DNA of 39,491 nucleotides from IMG/VR virus record IMGVR_UViG_3300035698_006555, positions 1-39,491 of that record; one strand, 5' to 3'. The first letter of the stretch is position 1; the number at the start of each line of letters is the position of its first letter. Under the pieces are notes generated by a model. That model did not search any database, was not told the DNA's origin, and worked only from the letters and a program-made list of their open reading frames with translations. A program made the translations under genes and the position numbers. This document shows positions 1-8,212 of this stretch, piece after piece. Origin of the DNA: a virus.

Positions 1-127
1 CCTACTGGACGACGATCGAAAACACGATCGCACTGACGACCGAAGTCACCCTGACGAACGCATTCGGCCCTTTCGACTACGACATGGCCGACGGATCCAC
101 GGGGAAGGGTTATCCGTATGTCACCCA
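1..127. repeat. Terminal direct repeat, left copy (circular-genome overlap)
   Basis: These bases are identical to the last 127 of the window. The repeat lies inside one open reading frame that continues in phase across the join, so the window is a circular or circularly permuted molecule cut at an arbitrary point. A length of 127 equals a common largest k-mer of short-read assemblers, which suggests an assembly overlap rather than a biological terminal repeat. Confidence 0.95.
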
Positions 128-1949
128 GTACTTCATGGCCGCGGTCGACTCCGCGATCGAATCCCTGGCAGGACATACCGTCGCAATGAGCATCGAAGAC
201 GGGGGAACCTTTAATTCCTGGTTTGATCATCGCCTTTATGAATTCGATGAAGAAGGGGAATGCACGTCGACGAATCTTCTCCTGGTCCTTCCGATGAATA
301 CTATGGCGGGGATCGCCGATCGTGTGGGGGTCGGATATGTCACGAACCGGACCGGATATTCCTTCGACCCCGCGGAAGAAACGGTCGACTTCGTGACAGG
401 CGGGGACTTCGCATGGACGCGACAACCGGAGATCACCCAGTCCGTCGTCCTGGCCGAAGCCGTCATGATCAACCCCGCGATCGGATGGTCCTTCCGGGAC
501 GTCGGGGCATTCGACACGCGATTCTATTCCGATGAACTTCCTGTCCTTCATTTCCTGTCATGGACAAACAAGGCGCTTTCCGGATCCGTCACGATCGCGG
601 GGACCATCTTGATTATCTCGAATCAAACGACGAAGTCGGCTTCCGAAGTCGTCACGGTATTCGGGAGCATGACGACGAACGATCTGGGGCTTTATGAAGT
701 CCAGGTCGACCTGACGCTTCCCTGGTACGACGTGACAGCGATCACGGGGCCAAGTCACACGACGACCGGGGACGTCCTGACGGTCAAATGGGACGGGCCG
801 ATCGGCCTATATGGCGACCAGCCTTTCCGCTTGTATTCCGCCGACGTCGACGAACGGATCAAAGCGTTGAAAGCGATGCTATGGACATCGGCAACCCTGG
901 GGGTGGTCGCTCCGGATCCGGAAGGATCCCTGACGAACGTCGGATATGGGGAACAAGATTCCTTTGGGGACTGGGAATTCTTCCTGGAAGGAAACAACTA
1001 TGAAGCCGGGCACGCCCTAGCGGGCGCCGTTATCGATTCAACGGTCGACCCTGTAAATGAATTTGTGTCTGGGACGGCATGGACATTCGAGCTGGGCGGG
1101 ATAATATATCCGGCTTCAGCCTTCGCGTATATTCGGGCGTCGGATTCGCCCAAGGTCGTCTTCCGCGAAACCTATGTTTCGGCGACGGAAACGCATCGTA
1201 TGGGATACACGGGGAAGGCTGTCGCGACGTTCACTTATACGGCGGGAAGTGAAAGCCCTACCCAGGCGATTTTCGTGTCCATGTCGCCCCCCGGGCCCAC
1301 ATATCCCGCGAGGATCGACAATATCGGGGATTCCCTCACGTTGACCTCGGGCGTCATAACTGTCGACGCCCCCGGCGATCTGCGAGTGGCGGTCGCCGCT
1401 AATTGTAACGTTTATGCCCGGGCGACCGTTGACATCCAATGGGTCGCCTTTATCGAACTCGAACCCGACGTCGTAGCACACCGGGAATCGCGCGTCATCG
1501 GCGTCGACAACCTAATGACGAACGTGTCAAAGACCCTGGACCTTTATATGATCGGGGCGTATCCGGGAACGTCGGGGACGTGGGAAAGCGAAGTCCGGGC
1601 ATGGTCGGATGAACGGTGGGACTGGGACACAAACGACGTCCTTTTCTCCTGGGGGGATCCGGCACACGTCGCCCTGGAAGGGCTAACGGATCTCCATCCG
1701 GAGTACTTGGCGACCAACACGCCGGGATTCACCTGGGACACTTCTGACGTCACGGGCCTGGATGACCTGAATCTGACAAAGATGGTTTTTATTGACGACT
1801 TTGCAGCGACCGAAGGCGACATCTTCCGATGGACGGGCGCCGTCACGACGAACATTCCCTATGGATCCGCCCCCGCCTATGGGACTTCGAAGGGATGGCG
1901 GATCCGGCAAGGGGTCGGGGTCGTGAAGTGGGATCTGGAATATGATTGA
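3..1949 (+). CDS. Large secreted fibre/adhesion protein, C-terminal part (continues from 38875)
   Basis: This is the downstream part of a gene that starts at 38875 and runs through the circular join, giving 812 residues in all. The piece here has no start of its own: frame is open from the window edge, and the internal Met at 84 is not the start. The protein is rich in Thr, Asp, Gly and aromatic residues with alternating short hydrophobic strands, as expected of a beta-rich fibre or tip protein. No catalytic motif was recognised. It follows the tail genes and precedes three further secreted-looking proteins, so a role in host attachment is likely. The stop at 1947-1949 is followed one base later by a repeated leader element. 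The exact fold is unknown. Confidence 0.85.
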   Translation, partial: YWTTIENTIALTTEVTLTNAFGPFDYDMADGSTGKGYPYVTQYFMAAVDSAIESLAGHTVAMSIEDGGTFNSWFDHRLYEFDEEGECTSTNLLLVLPMNTMAGIADRVGVGYVTNRTGYSFDPAEETVDFVTGGDFAWTRQPEITQSVVLAEAVMINPAIGWSFRDVGAFDTRFYSDELPVLHFLSWTNKALSGSVTIAGTILIISNQTTKSASEVVTVFGSMTTNDLGLYEVQVDLTLPWYDVTAITGPSHTTTGDVLTVKWDGPIGLYGDQPFRLYSADVDERIKALKAMLWTSATLGVVAPDPEGSLTNVGYGEQDSFGDWEFFLEGNNYEAGHALAGAVIDSTVDPVNEFVSGTAWTFELGGIIYPASAFAYIRASDSPKVVFRETYVSATETHRMGYTGKAVATFTYTAGSESPTQAIFVSMSPPGPTYPARIDNIGDSLTLTSGVITVDAPGDLRVAVAANCNVYARATVDIQWVAFIELEPDVVAHRESRVIGVDNLMTNVSKTLDLYMIGAYPGTSGTWESEVRAWSDERWDWDTNDVLFSWGDPAHVALEGLTDLHPEYLATNTPGFTWDTSDVTGLDDLNLTKMVFIDDFAATEGDIFRWTGAVTTNIPYGSAPAYGTSKGWRIRQGVGVVKWDLEYD

Positions 1950-1950
1950 A

Positions 1951-1978
1951 TCGGAAATCCTGGCCGTCACTGAAAGGA
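1951..1978 (+). promoter_or_regulatory. Structural-gene leader repeat, copy 1
   Basis: The core TCGGAAATCCTGGCC begins one base after a stop codon and is followed by GTCACT and the Shine-Dalgarno-like GAAAGGA. The whole 28-base unit is identical to that at 34000. The next gene starts at 1988. Related copies lie at 23354, 24918 and 32939, always in front of structural genes, so it is a shared leader or translation-start element. Confidence 0.7.
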
Positions 1979-1987
1979 ATTAACGTC

Positions 1988-3706
1988 ATGAAGAAGAGAA
2001 TCATCCTGTATTCCGCGATGCTGATCGGGGCAACCATCGCCGCGGCCCAGGACCTGAGCGTCCCTACAATAGATATTTATGCCGACATCATGTTTCCACA
2101 ACGGGAATTCGCAATGCGAAGCGCGTCCGGATCGACTCCGGTCTTCCGCCTTTACACAGTATACGACGGGAACGAATTCAACGCGATGACGGGGACCGTC
2201 ACCTGGGCGGGCATCTTTTACTATTACGGCGCCGACTGGAACGCGACAAACTGGGTCGACATCCCCAGTACGACGTCCGGATCAAACTACCTGGACTTCG
2301 CTTGTGCGGTCGGGGACACGGCGACGAATGGGGAATTCACTGCGTTCTTTGTCGTCACGAATAGCGCCGGGAAAGTGTATCGATGGGGCCCTGGGGCCCT
2401 TACGTTAGACTACGTTCCGCCGCTTCTTTATGGCGGGGTCGGGCTCGACCTTTCAAGCTCCGGCACTGATCACGGGGGAATGACGGGCCTTTCCGACGAC
2501 GATCATCCGCAATATGTTTTGACGAACGACACGGCAAGCGTCGATCTGTCGGGATCCCCTTCCGTCCTGGTCCCTGAGTATGGGACGAACGATCCGGCGG
2601 ACGCGGTTTCTTATTCTCTTCTGACGTCCAGTGTGTCGTCAGTCCACAACGACATGACGGGGAAACAAGGCGGCACAACTGCCGAGTATTACCATTTCAC
2701 GGCGGCAGAACATACGATTCTTGCTTTATATGGCGCGATCAATCCGAGCGCAAACGTCCAATCCCTTTTGGGCGCGGCGAACTATGCGGCAATGCTGACC
2801 TTGCTTGACCTTGAAATCGGCATAGACGTGCAGGCATGGAGTGCGGTACTGGACACGCTTGCAACGCTGGACGGTGGAAGCTTGACGAATCTTACAGAGC
2901 GGGACCCCGTATGGGTGGCTGTATCGAACACGGTTACTACAGGCGCGGCGTTGGGCGCGACATCGGTACAGTCCGACATGAGCACACACATGTCGTTAGG
3001 TTCTGCTTTCTTCATATACTTTGACACTGACGATGCGGTGATGGTTTTACGAGATGCTTCCGCAGAGAACAAGGTGCGACTCTTTGAGACAAACTATGCG
3101 TACATGGTGTGGGCCGATAACGACCAGTACGACACGCAAGCGAAATTGGCAACCGACACCTACGCGATAGAGGTTCCTACCGGTAGAGGCGACACAAAGG
3201 TTAACGATTTACTGGCAGACACCGTTACGGCCACAGACTTCGTTGGGGACGGCGGAAGCCTAACGAACCTGAACGGCGCAAACGTCCAAGCCGGAACGAT
3301 AGATGAGACAGCCCTTGATGTGAGCGTGAATGCCTCGCTTGACCTTGCTGATAGCGCAATACAATCCTGGGCAAGCGTCCCTTCTTTCGTCATCGAAATG
3401 TCGGGGACGACGTTATATGACGCCGAAGGGGACGCCCTGGACTTCGATCTGGAACTGGCAGAAAACGGGGCCTGGACAAACTCGACCTATCTTATCACTA
3501 CGAACTCGACCGCCGGATGGTCCTTCTGGAATGGGTCATCGATGCAGGCCTTCCCGGCGACCGGACTTCCTTCTGAATACTGCGACCAGGACACGGGGCT
3601 GGTTATATATGAATCCACAAACACGGCGGCGACAATATGGGCCCGCTTCAGATCTTACGACGGCGCCGACTTTAGCGACTACAGAATAAGAAGGATTAAC
3701 CGATGA
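1988..3706 (+). CDS. Secreted tail-fibre-like protein with GLSDDDHPQY and GGT-YYH fibre motifs
   Basis: The 572-residue product starts with a textbook Sec signal peptide: Lys-Lys-Arg, a hydrophobic core and AAA at 18-20. The ATG at 1988 is preferred over the in-frame TTG at 1946 because it follows GAAAGGA and begins the signal peptide. GLSDDDHPQY at about 167-176 and GGTTAEYYHFT at about 228-238 match short motifs common in phage fibres. DGGSLTNL occurs twice, at about 295 and 421. Residues about 276-460 are encoded with a visibly different codon mix (more GTA, TTA, GGT, AGA), which suggests an acquired segment. The gene ends in an ATGA overlap with the next. A receptor-binding or fibre role is inferred. 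Confidence 0.8.
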   Translation: MKKRIILYSAMLIGATIAAAQDLSVPTIDIYADIMFPQREFAMRSASGSTPVFRLYTVYDGNEFNAMTGTVTWAGIFYYYGADWNATNWVDIPSTTSGSNYLDFACAVGDTATNGEFTAFFVVTNSAGKVYRWGPGALTLDYVPPLLYGGVGLDLSSSGTDHGGMTGLSDDDHPQYVLTNDTASVDLSGSPSVLVPEYGTNDPADAVSYSLLTSSVSSVHNDMTGKQGGTTAEYYHFTAAEHTILALYGAINPSANVQSLLGAANYAAMLTLLDLEIGIDVQAWSAVLDTLATLDGGSLTNLTERDPVWVAVSNTVTTGAALGATSVQSDMSTHMSLGSAFFIYFDTDDAVMVLRDASAENKVRLFETNYAYMVWADNDQYDTQAKLATDTYAIEVPTGRGDTKVNDLLADTVTATDFVGDGGSLTNLNGANVQAGTIDETALDVSVNASLDLADSAIQSWASVPSFVIEMSGTTLYDAEGDALDFDLELAENGAWTNSTYLITTNSTAGWSFWNGSSMQAFPATGLPSEYCDQDTGLVIYESTNTAATIWARFRSYDGADFSDYRIRRINR

Positions 3707-4323
3707 AAAGAATCTTCGTTTTGATCGTGATATGCGCGGGGATCGCCGCGACGGCGGGGGCATGGTTTGGCGGGGCGTCGGGGGATCCGATCGTCATCGT
3801 CGCCGCTTCGGAATGGGTCGCCATAACGAACACGACCCCGAACCTGTCGACCGACGCCTTCGACCTGGGCGACGCCGACGCCGTCATCGGGGAAAAATAT
3901 CATGGGCTGGATACGCCTTTCGACGACGGCGGATCCGTCGCCCTTCGCGTTTGGTTTATGCCATACCCGGACCCCGTCACAACGCTTTATGACGAAATGC
4001 TGATCCAGTATCACGAAGGAAGCGGTCCGACGATTGATTCGGATTGGACGACGATCGCGTCCATCGATGACGGCCTGGAAGCCCGCCTGGGGACGGGCGG
4101 TCTTCACTTCGGGGCCCGATGGATCCCGCCTTGCGTGACAAACGCTGTCCCTTACAATACTAACTATCTGATCCGGGTATATGCGAAGCTCACGGACGCA
4201 ACGGAAAGCAGCGACCTAGCAGAAACCGGGATCGGCGCGGATGGAAACTCTGGGACATGGGACGACAATGAAGTCCTATTGATCAATGTCACAACCAACA
4301 GAAAGCCGGGATATGTTTACTAG
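3703..4323 (+). CDS. Secreted beta-rich protein of the adhesion cluster, function unknown
   Basis: The 206-residue product begins with a Sec-type signal peptide: MKR, a hydrophobic stretch to about residue 17, and AGA at 18-20. The mature part is acidic, with many Thr/Asn and aromatic residues in strand-like alternation and no recognised catalytic motif. Translation is coupled to the preceding fibre gene by an ATGA overlap at 3703, and the next signal-peptide gene starts inside its last codons. Its position among four consecutive secreted-looking genes suggests a fibre accessory, chaperone or surface adhesin, but this is inference. Confidence 0.75.
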   Translation: MKRIFVLIVICAGIAATAGAWFGGASGDPIVIVAASEWVAITNTTPNLSTDAFDLGDADAVIGEKYHGLDTPFDDGGSVALRVWFMPYPDPVTTLYDEMLIQYHEGSGPTIDSDWTTIASIDDGLEARLGTGGLHFGARWIPPCVTNAVPYNTNYLIRVYAKLTDATESSDLAETGIGADGNSGTWDDNEVLLINVTTNRKPGYVY

Positions 4324-5842
4324 AATAATCGTTGGATTGATGATCGCGGGCGCCGTCGCCGCTAGTCCTGTCTCTGAGGAAATGCGCTATATGCATGGGG
4401 ACCCCGGCGACGCGCGGGTCGCACAATGGCGGGCCCTATATGAGTCCACACGATCGATGTCCATGTCCCCCAGGATCAACGTCCGGACCGTCGCGGCGGG
4501 CATCACGTCGGCAACCGCGGCGACGTCGCCGGAACAACTTCGAATCATCGGAGAATTAGGGTGCCCCCTGAGCGTCGAAGATCTTCCAGACCTTCGGGCC
4601 GCGATCGACGGATGGGCTGATCGAAATTACAACGCGGTTTTGTGCGTATGGTACGGGGAAGCGGACGTGTCTGGGCTAGTGTCTCTTATGGAGTACTCCC
4701 AGACCCAGGGATTCACGATCATCCTTGCGATCGGCGAACAAGGACCCTGGGATCTGAACGTCCCGATGGAGATCGACCCGCGCTTTTCGCAGTGGGATTC
4801 GACGCCCTACCATGACGCCGACGCACTTGCCAACGCGATCGAAAAGCTCACGCCTTTAGCCGATTACGTTTTGCCAGTTTGGCGCGGAACATCGCCCTCG
4901 CACTGGTGGGATTATTACCTGCACGCCAGCAGGGGCGACGACACGACAACGCGAAGCCCCGACATGGGGGCTTTTGCCGATTACGCGGACACCGTCGCCC
5001 GCTTGTGTCGCGCAGGCAACGCGAAGGTCAAAGTGTTGGGCGTCGTCGAATCCCTGAAGAATATGGGTCGGAAGACAGAGCCACGGGTGTGGGTCCCGAG
5101 CTACGCAGACGCGGTCCTGGTCATCGGCGTCGCGCAACAGAGACAGGGCGTCAGTATATGGCCGCGGAAGGTCCGCGGATGGGTTTCTGGCTTGATCGGG
5201 CATGAGAGCCCGCCGGTCATCATCGGGCCCGTCTTCTGGCCGTCGGCGTACTGGTGGCATAACCCACAAAGGAAAGCGGGAACGACCCCCTACTGTCCGC
5301 CGGATGTGGACGCCGCAACCATCAAGGAACAATCGAAGAAGGACAAAGATGGGAAGGTCAAATCCAAGTCGACAAAGGATAAGGAGTGGAAGCCTTCCAG
5401 CGCCACGAAAAAGCTAAAGATCAAGGAAATGATGAAGCATTCCCATGGACATTTCCGGGTCCCTGTTATCATCCAGACGACGCCCGCGGGAAGCAATGTC
5501 ATCCATGCCTTGTCGACGATCAAATCATATCCGGCATGGTCGAAGGATCCCAACAATCTGAGGGGATGCGGATACGCCGTCACGTATGAAGCCGAACAAC
5601 CCGGAGACACGAACACGCTTTATCAGATCACGGAACAAGGAACGAACGCCTACGACGCGATGGAATGGGCGTCACCCTCTCAACCCCTGGAAGAGATCGA
5701 CGACGAAACCGAATTGACGATGGACTGGGTCCTGGGGTCGACAAACGTCCTGGGCGCCCTTCGTTTGGTAGGGGATGGAAGCGGTCCACGCCGGGGGAAT
5801 AGCGATCGGATCGGATACCATTCCTTTCCCTGGCCGGAATAG
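4313..5842 (+). CDS. Secreted protein with a TIM-barrel-like region, possible glycoside-hydrolase-type tail protein
   Basis: The start at 4313 (MFTRIIVG...) is chosen because it begins a signal peptide with cleavage likely around residue 17; an in-frame ATG at 4286 would put nine polar residues in front of it. The product has 509 residues. Alternating strand-helix segments such as NYNAVLCVWYGEAD, GFTIILAIGEQ and DYVLPVWRG look like a beta/alpha barrel of the glycoside-hydrolase kind, but I cannot assign catalytic acids. A strongly Lys-rich stretch (about residues 340-380) interrupts the second half. The gene overlaps the previous one by 11 bases. A polysaccharide-binding or -degrading tail component is a reasonable hypothesis only. 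Confidence 0.75.
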   Translation: MFTRIIVGLMIAGAVAASPVSEEMRYMHGDPGDARVAQWRALYESTRSMSMSPRINVRTVAAGITSATAATSPEQLRIIGELGCPLSVEDLPDLRAAIDGWADRNYNAVLCVWYGEADVSGLVSLMEYSQTQGFTIILAIGEQGPWDLNVPMEIDPRFSQWDSTPYHDADALANAIEKLTPLADYVLPVWRGTSPSHWWDYYLHASRGDDTTTRSPDMGAFADYADTVARLCRAGNAKVKVLGVVESLKNMGRKTEPRVWVPSYADAVLVIGVAQQRQGVSIWPRKVRGWVSGLIGHESPPVIIGPVFWPSAYWWHNPQRKAGTTPYCPPDVDAATIKEQSKKDKDGKVKSKSTKDKEWKPSSATKKLKIKEMMKHSHGHFRVPVIIQTTPAGSNVIHALSTIKSYPAWSKDPNNLRGCGYAVTYEAEQPGDTNTLYQITEQGTNAYDAMEWASPSQPLEEIDDETELTMDWVLGSTNVLGALRLVGDGSGPRRGNSDRIGYHSFPWPE

Positions 5843-5873
5843 CGGACAAGACAAAGGGATCAGGGGGGGGAGA

Positions 5874-6224
5874 ATGGCACCGCCAAACCATCAAGGGGAC
5901 ACCTTCGCCGAATCACTGGGCAACTTCACGATCGAGCGCGTAAAGAACCGATTGAAAAGGGCGAAGGCGATCATCGATTCGAACGACTTCGCGGGATGTC
6001 CGGCGACGGGGATCCGCGACGCCTGGGAAGCCCTTCTGGAAATCCACGAAATCGTCGCGGCGGGATTGTGTATCCTGGTCGAACGTCGGGGCGACCGTCA
6101 TCCCCGGAACTTCCAGGACTGGGCTTTTTCGCTTCTGTATCACGCCCCCCTGGCCGCGGCCCTGGTCTTTTTCTCCGTCGTCCTTCTGAAAATTAACGGG
6201 CTAGACGTAAAGGATGTTTTCTAA
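5874..6224 (+). CDS. Small protein with one C-terminal membrane segment, possible holin-like protein
   Basis: The 116-residue product starts at an ATG four bases after an unusual all-G Shine-Dalgarno site (eight G then AGA). An upstream in-frame ATG at 5775 is rejected because it lies inside the previous gene. The N-terminal two thirds is soluble and helical; one hydrophobic segment lies at about residues 92-107, followed by a short acidic tail. It sits directly before two cysteine hydrolases, with a TAATG overlap to the first, so it may help release or localise a lytic enzyme. A single membrane span near the C-terminus is not diagnostic of a holin. Confidence 0.7.
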   Translation: MAPPNHQGDTFAESLGNFTIERVKNRLKRAKAIIDSNDFAGCPATGIRDAWEALLEIHEIVAAGLCILVERRGDRHPRNFQDWAFSLLYHAPLAAALVFFSVVLLKINGLDVKDVF

Positions 6225-6931
6225 TGGATGCAACACGATTCAAAAAGAGTCCCGATCCGGTCTTGTCTGAATACTGGGACAACAAACATCCGACGGCCCC
6301 AGTGGTCTACAACGGACGCACGATCCCCGGAATGAACGTCGCATATCCGATGGATGTCCGAAGGTTTATCTGGGGCGATGACGTCGTCCTGGGCGACATG
6401 ATCGATTCAGGGGACCGCTATCTGGACAAAGCCCTTGCGGCGGACAGCATGGACACGGTCGCCTTTATGGTCCAGAAGGCCGTCGTCCGGTCGATCCAAT
6501 ACGTCGCCGACAAATCCCTGGATCCGGAACGGAATGAATTCTGGCTTTTCCCTGGGGAAACCCGATTACGATGCAAGGGCGATTGTGAAGACGGGGCGAT
6601 CCTGATCGCGTCCCTTTGTTTGAACCTGGGGATCCCCCCGGACCGGATCCGCGTCGCGGCGGGGACAGTGAAGACGGGAAGGACCGAAACCGGGGGACAC
6701 GCCTGGGCAACATACCGCCGGGAATCTGACGACGAATGGGTCGCCCTGGACTGGTGTTTTCACGTCGACGACCTGACAAGGGTCAAAGACAAGAAACCCC
6801 TGAAGGACATGGATCCATACTTCGGGGGGAATCTGGTCTGGTTTAGCTTCAACAATTTACACGCATGGTCACACGAAGAAGACATCGCGATCGAAGGACG
6901 TATCCGGTCCGCGGTCCGGGGGAACTTATGA
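6224..6931 (+). CDS. Transglutaminase-like cysteine hydrolase
   Basis: The 235-residue product carries the catalytic triad pattern of the transglutaminase/bacterial cysteine protease fold: Cys121 in GDCEDGA, His159 in GGHAW and Asp176 in ALDWC, with the usual spacing. There is no signal peptide. In phages such proteins act as peptidases or amidases, sometimes on peptidoglycan stems, so a lysis or virion-associated role fits its place after the adhesion genes and before a second cysteine hydrolase. The fold and active residues are visible; the substrate is inferred. Confidence 0.82.
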   Translation: MDATRFKKSPDPVLSEYWDNKHPTAPVVYNGRTIPGMNVAYPMDVRRFIWGDDVVLGDMIDSGDRYLDKALAADSMDTVAFMVQKAVVRSIQYVADKSLDPERNEFWLFPGETRLRCKGDCEDGAILIASLCLNLGIPPDRIRVAAGTVKTGRTETGGHAWATYRRESDDEWVALDWCFHVDDLTRVKDKKPLKDMDPYFGGNLVWFSFNNLHAWSHEEDIAIEGRIRSAVRGNL

Positions 6932-7572
6932 CAGTCAAGGAAATCAGAATCGGATGGGCCGCGGGGACCGCCCGCCTTTCGCGATGGATCCGGGTCATGG
7001 ACTACGCCCGCGACAAACTGGGGAAACGGATCCCCTCACGAATCAATCATGTCCTGATCCACTTCATCTTCCAGGACGGCCCGGACATCATAATCGAAGC
7101 CCTATTCGACCGGGGGATCCAGACATCCCCCTTCCGTCACTTGGAACTTGCGCTGAGAGAGCAAAGAGTCACCCGCCTGATCGAATACGTCGTCCCCCTT
7201 CCGCCCGCGGCCCTGGCCGGGATCTGGACGGCGGCGGAACGCTATCACGGCAAGGGATACGACAAGCGTCTTCTGGTCTTGTATCTGATCTGGGGCCGAT
7301 ACTTCGGGAAGTCGAAGATCTGGGACTTCATCTTCCGCCTGGATAACCCGGATCGATTCACTTGCAACGAATTCGCCGTCGGCGTCCTGGCCGGACGGAT
7401 CCCTGAGATCCCCGCGACCGCCCCGAAGGACTTCACGCCTGAAGGGCTATTCAAAGCCGTCATGGGGATGTCATCCCCGGACTACGTCGCGAAGTTTCTG
7501 GATCCAATCGCAAAAGCCCGCCATGCGATCCAGATCGGAAAGCCCGAACACGTCCCGCCGACTATAGCCTGA
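6928..7572 (+). CDS. Permuted NlpC/P60-like (papain-fold) hydrolase
   Basis: The start at 6928 overlaps the stop of the preceding gene as ATGA. The 214-residue product has His41 in SRINHVLIHF near the start, Glu58 in IIEALF, and Cys146 in FTCNEFAVG towards the end. This His-before-Cys order is that of the permuted NlpC/P60 group (YiiX/LRAT-like), which cleave amide or ester bonds in cell-wall peptides or lipids. Together with the transglutaminase-like neighbour it forms a two-hydrolase cassette at the end of the late region. It is a candidate endolysin, but no separate cell-wall-binding domain is visible. Confidence 0.75.
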   Translation: MTVKEIRIGWAAGTARLSRWIRVMDYARDKLGKRIPSRINHVLIHFIFQDGPDIIIEALFDRGIQTSPFRHLELALREQRVTRLIEYVVPLPPAALAGIWTAAERYHGKGYDKRLLVLYLIWGRYFGKSKIWDFIFRLDNPDRFTCNEFAVGVLAGRIPEIPATAPKDFTPEGLFKAVMGMSSPDYVAKFLDPIAKARHAIQIGKPEHVPPTIA

Positions 7573-7786
7573 TCCCTTCACAAGCGGCCCAGGCGCCGGA
7601 CGTCATAGCGGCGATCCTGGCGCCCACACGGTCATCCAGACAAAACGCTTCCCCTGGGGCGCCCCCTGTCCCTTTTCGCCCCTTGAAAAAAAGATAAAGA
7701 AATGCAAAAAAACTATTGACGGTCCCGCGGGGATATGCAATTCTTTTGGCGAACTGACAGACAACCACAACACGAAGGGGACAGCG
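7573..7786 (+). other. Intergenic boundary between late and early regions
   Basis: These 214 bases hold no convincing gene. A GC-rich inverted repeat (GGGGCG at 7656 with CGCCCC at 7677) precedes an A-rich stretch with AAGATAAAG. A promoter-like site and a CACAACACGAAGGGG leader follow. It is the longest gap in the genome and the probable switch point between the lysis genes and the early operon; an origin here is possible but unsupported. Confidence 0.55.
7716..7744 (+). promoter_or_regulatory. Candidate early promoter
   Basis: TTGACG at 7716-7721 is followed after 17 bases by AATTCT, with TGC directly before it as in an extended -10. An A-rich stretch just upstream could act as an UP element. 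The -10 match is weak, so the evidence is mainly position in front of the early operon. Confidence 0.4.
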
Positions 7787-7963
7787 ATGAAGTGTGAACG
7801 CTCCTTCAAACGGGACAAGCTTACAATGTGGGGCATGGACGCACTGGACAGGGGCCGGACGTTGGAACAGGTCCAGAAGACGATCGGGCAAATGATGAAG
7901 AAGACGATGGTCAAAGTCGACGCCTTCATCGCAACGGACAAAGCAGAAAAGGGGACGCGATGA
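7787..7963 (+). CDS. Small early protein, 58 residues, unknown function
   Basis: This is the first gene after the late/early boundary. The ATG at 7787 follows the leader CACAACACGAAGGGG. The product is basic and predicted helical: a central segment with Met-Met-Lys-Lys and Leu/Val spacing, starting MKCERSFKR. No family was recognised. Its stop overlaps the next start as ATGA, so both are probably translated together. The first early genes of phages often modify host functions, but nothing in the sequence shows that here. Confidence 0.65.
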   Translation: MKCERSFKRDKLTMWGMDALDRGRTLEQVQKTIGQMMKKTMVKVDAFIATDKAEKGTR

Positions 7964-8163
7964 ACGACAAGCACAAAACGACGATAATGATGGTCCGCGT
8001 CCGCCTGACGGCGACCGACGGGACGAAGATGGCCGACATCGTCGCCCCGGGTCGCCCCCTGGACACGATCAAAAGGATTCTGGATAACGTCGGGCCGACA
8101 TTCATCCATGACGCGATGACAAACCTGGGCGGGATCACGGTATCCGCGACGATCGAAGGCTGA
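7960..8163 (+). CDS. Small early protein, 67 residues, unknown function
   Basis: It overlaps the previous gene by ATGA and ends 14 bases before a strong hairpin. The product alternates short strands (TTIMMVRVRLTAT at the start, GGITVSATIEG at the end) around a helical middle, an alpha/beta layout seen in small single-domain proteins. There is no cysteine, membrane segment or catalytic signature. An in-frame ATG at 7828 lies within the preceding gene and is rejected. Confidence 0.65.
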   Translation: MNDKHKTTIMMVRVRLTATDGTKMADIVAPGRPLDTIKRILDNVGPTFIHDAMTNLGGITVSATIEG

Positions 8164-8176
8164 AGGGGACAAAAAA

Positions 8177-8212
8177 GCGGGCCCCGGTGAACCGGGACCC
8201 GCCCCCCCCCCC
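8177..8212 (+). terminator. Hairpin followed by a run of 11 C
   Basis: GCGGG at 8177 pairs with CCCGC at 8198, and CCCGG at 8183 with CCGGG at 8192, with a TGAA loop. Instead of the usual T-tract, the hairpin is followed by eleven C (8202-8212). It may slow or end transcription after the first two early genes, or protect the mRNA end. Confidence 0.5.

Noticed and set aside
1-127. Biological direct terminal repeats (T7-like)
   Set aside because: The repeat is inside a coding sequence and its length matches an assembler k-mer, so a circular assembly is the simpler explanation.
236-517. Minus-strand frames opposite the fibre genes
   Set aside because: They are antisense shadows with no ribosome sites, composition bias to Arg/Ser/Pro and no known motifs.
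1946-1987. TTG start upstream of the fibre gene at 1988
   Set aside because: It would add residues in front of an evident signal peptide and lies over the leader repeat; the ATG at 1988 has a better site.
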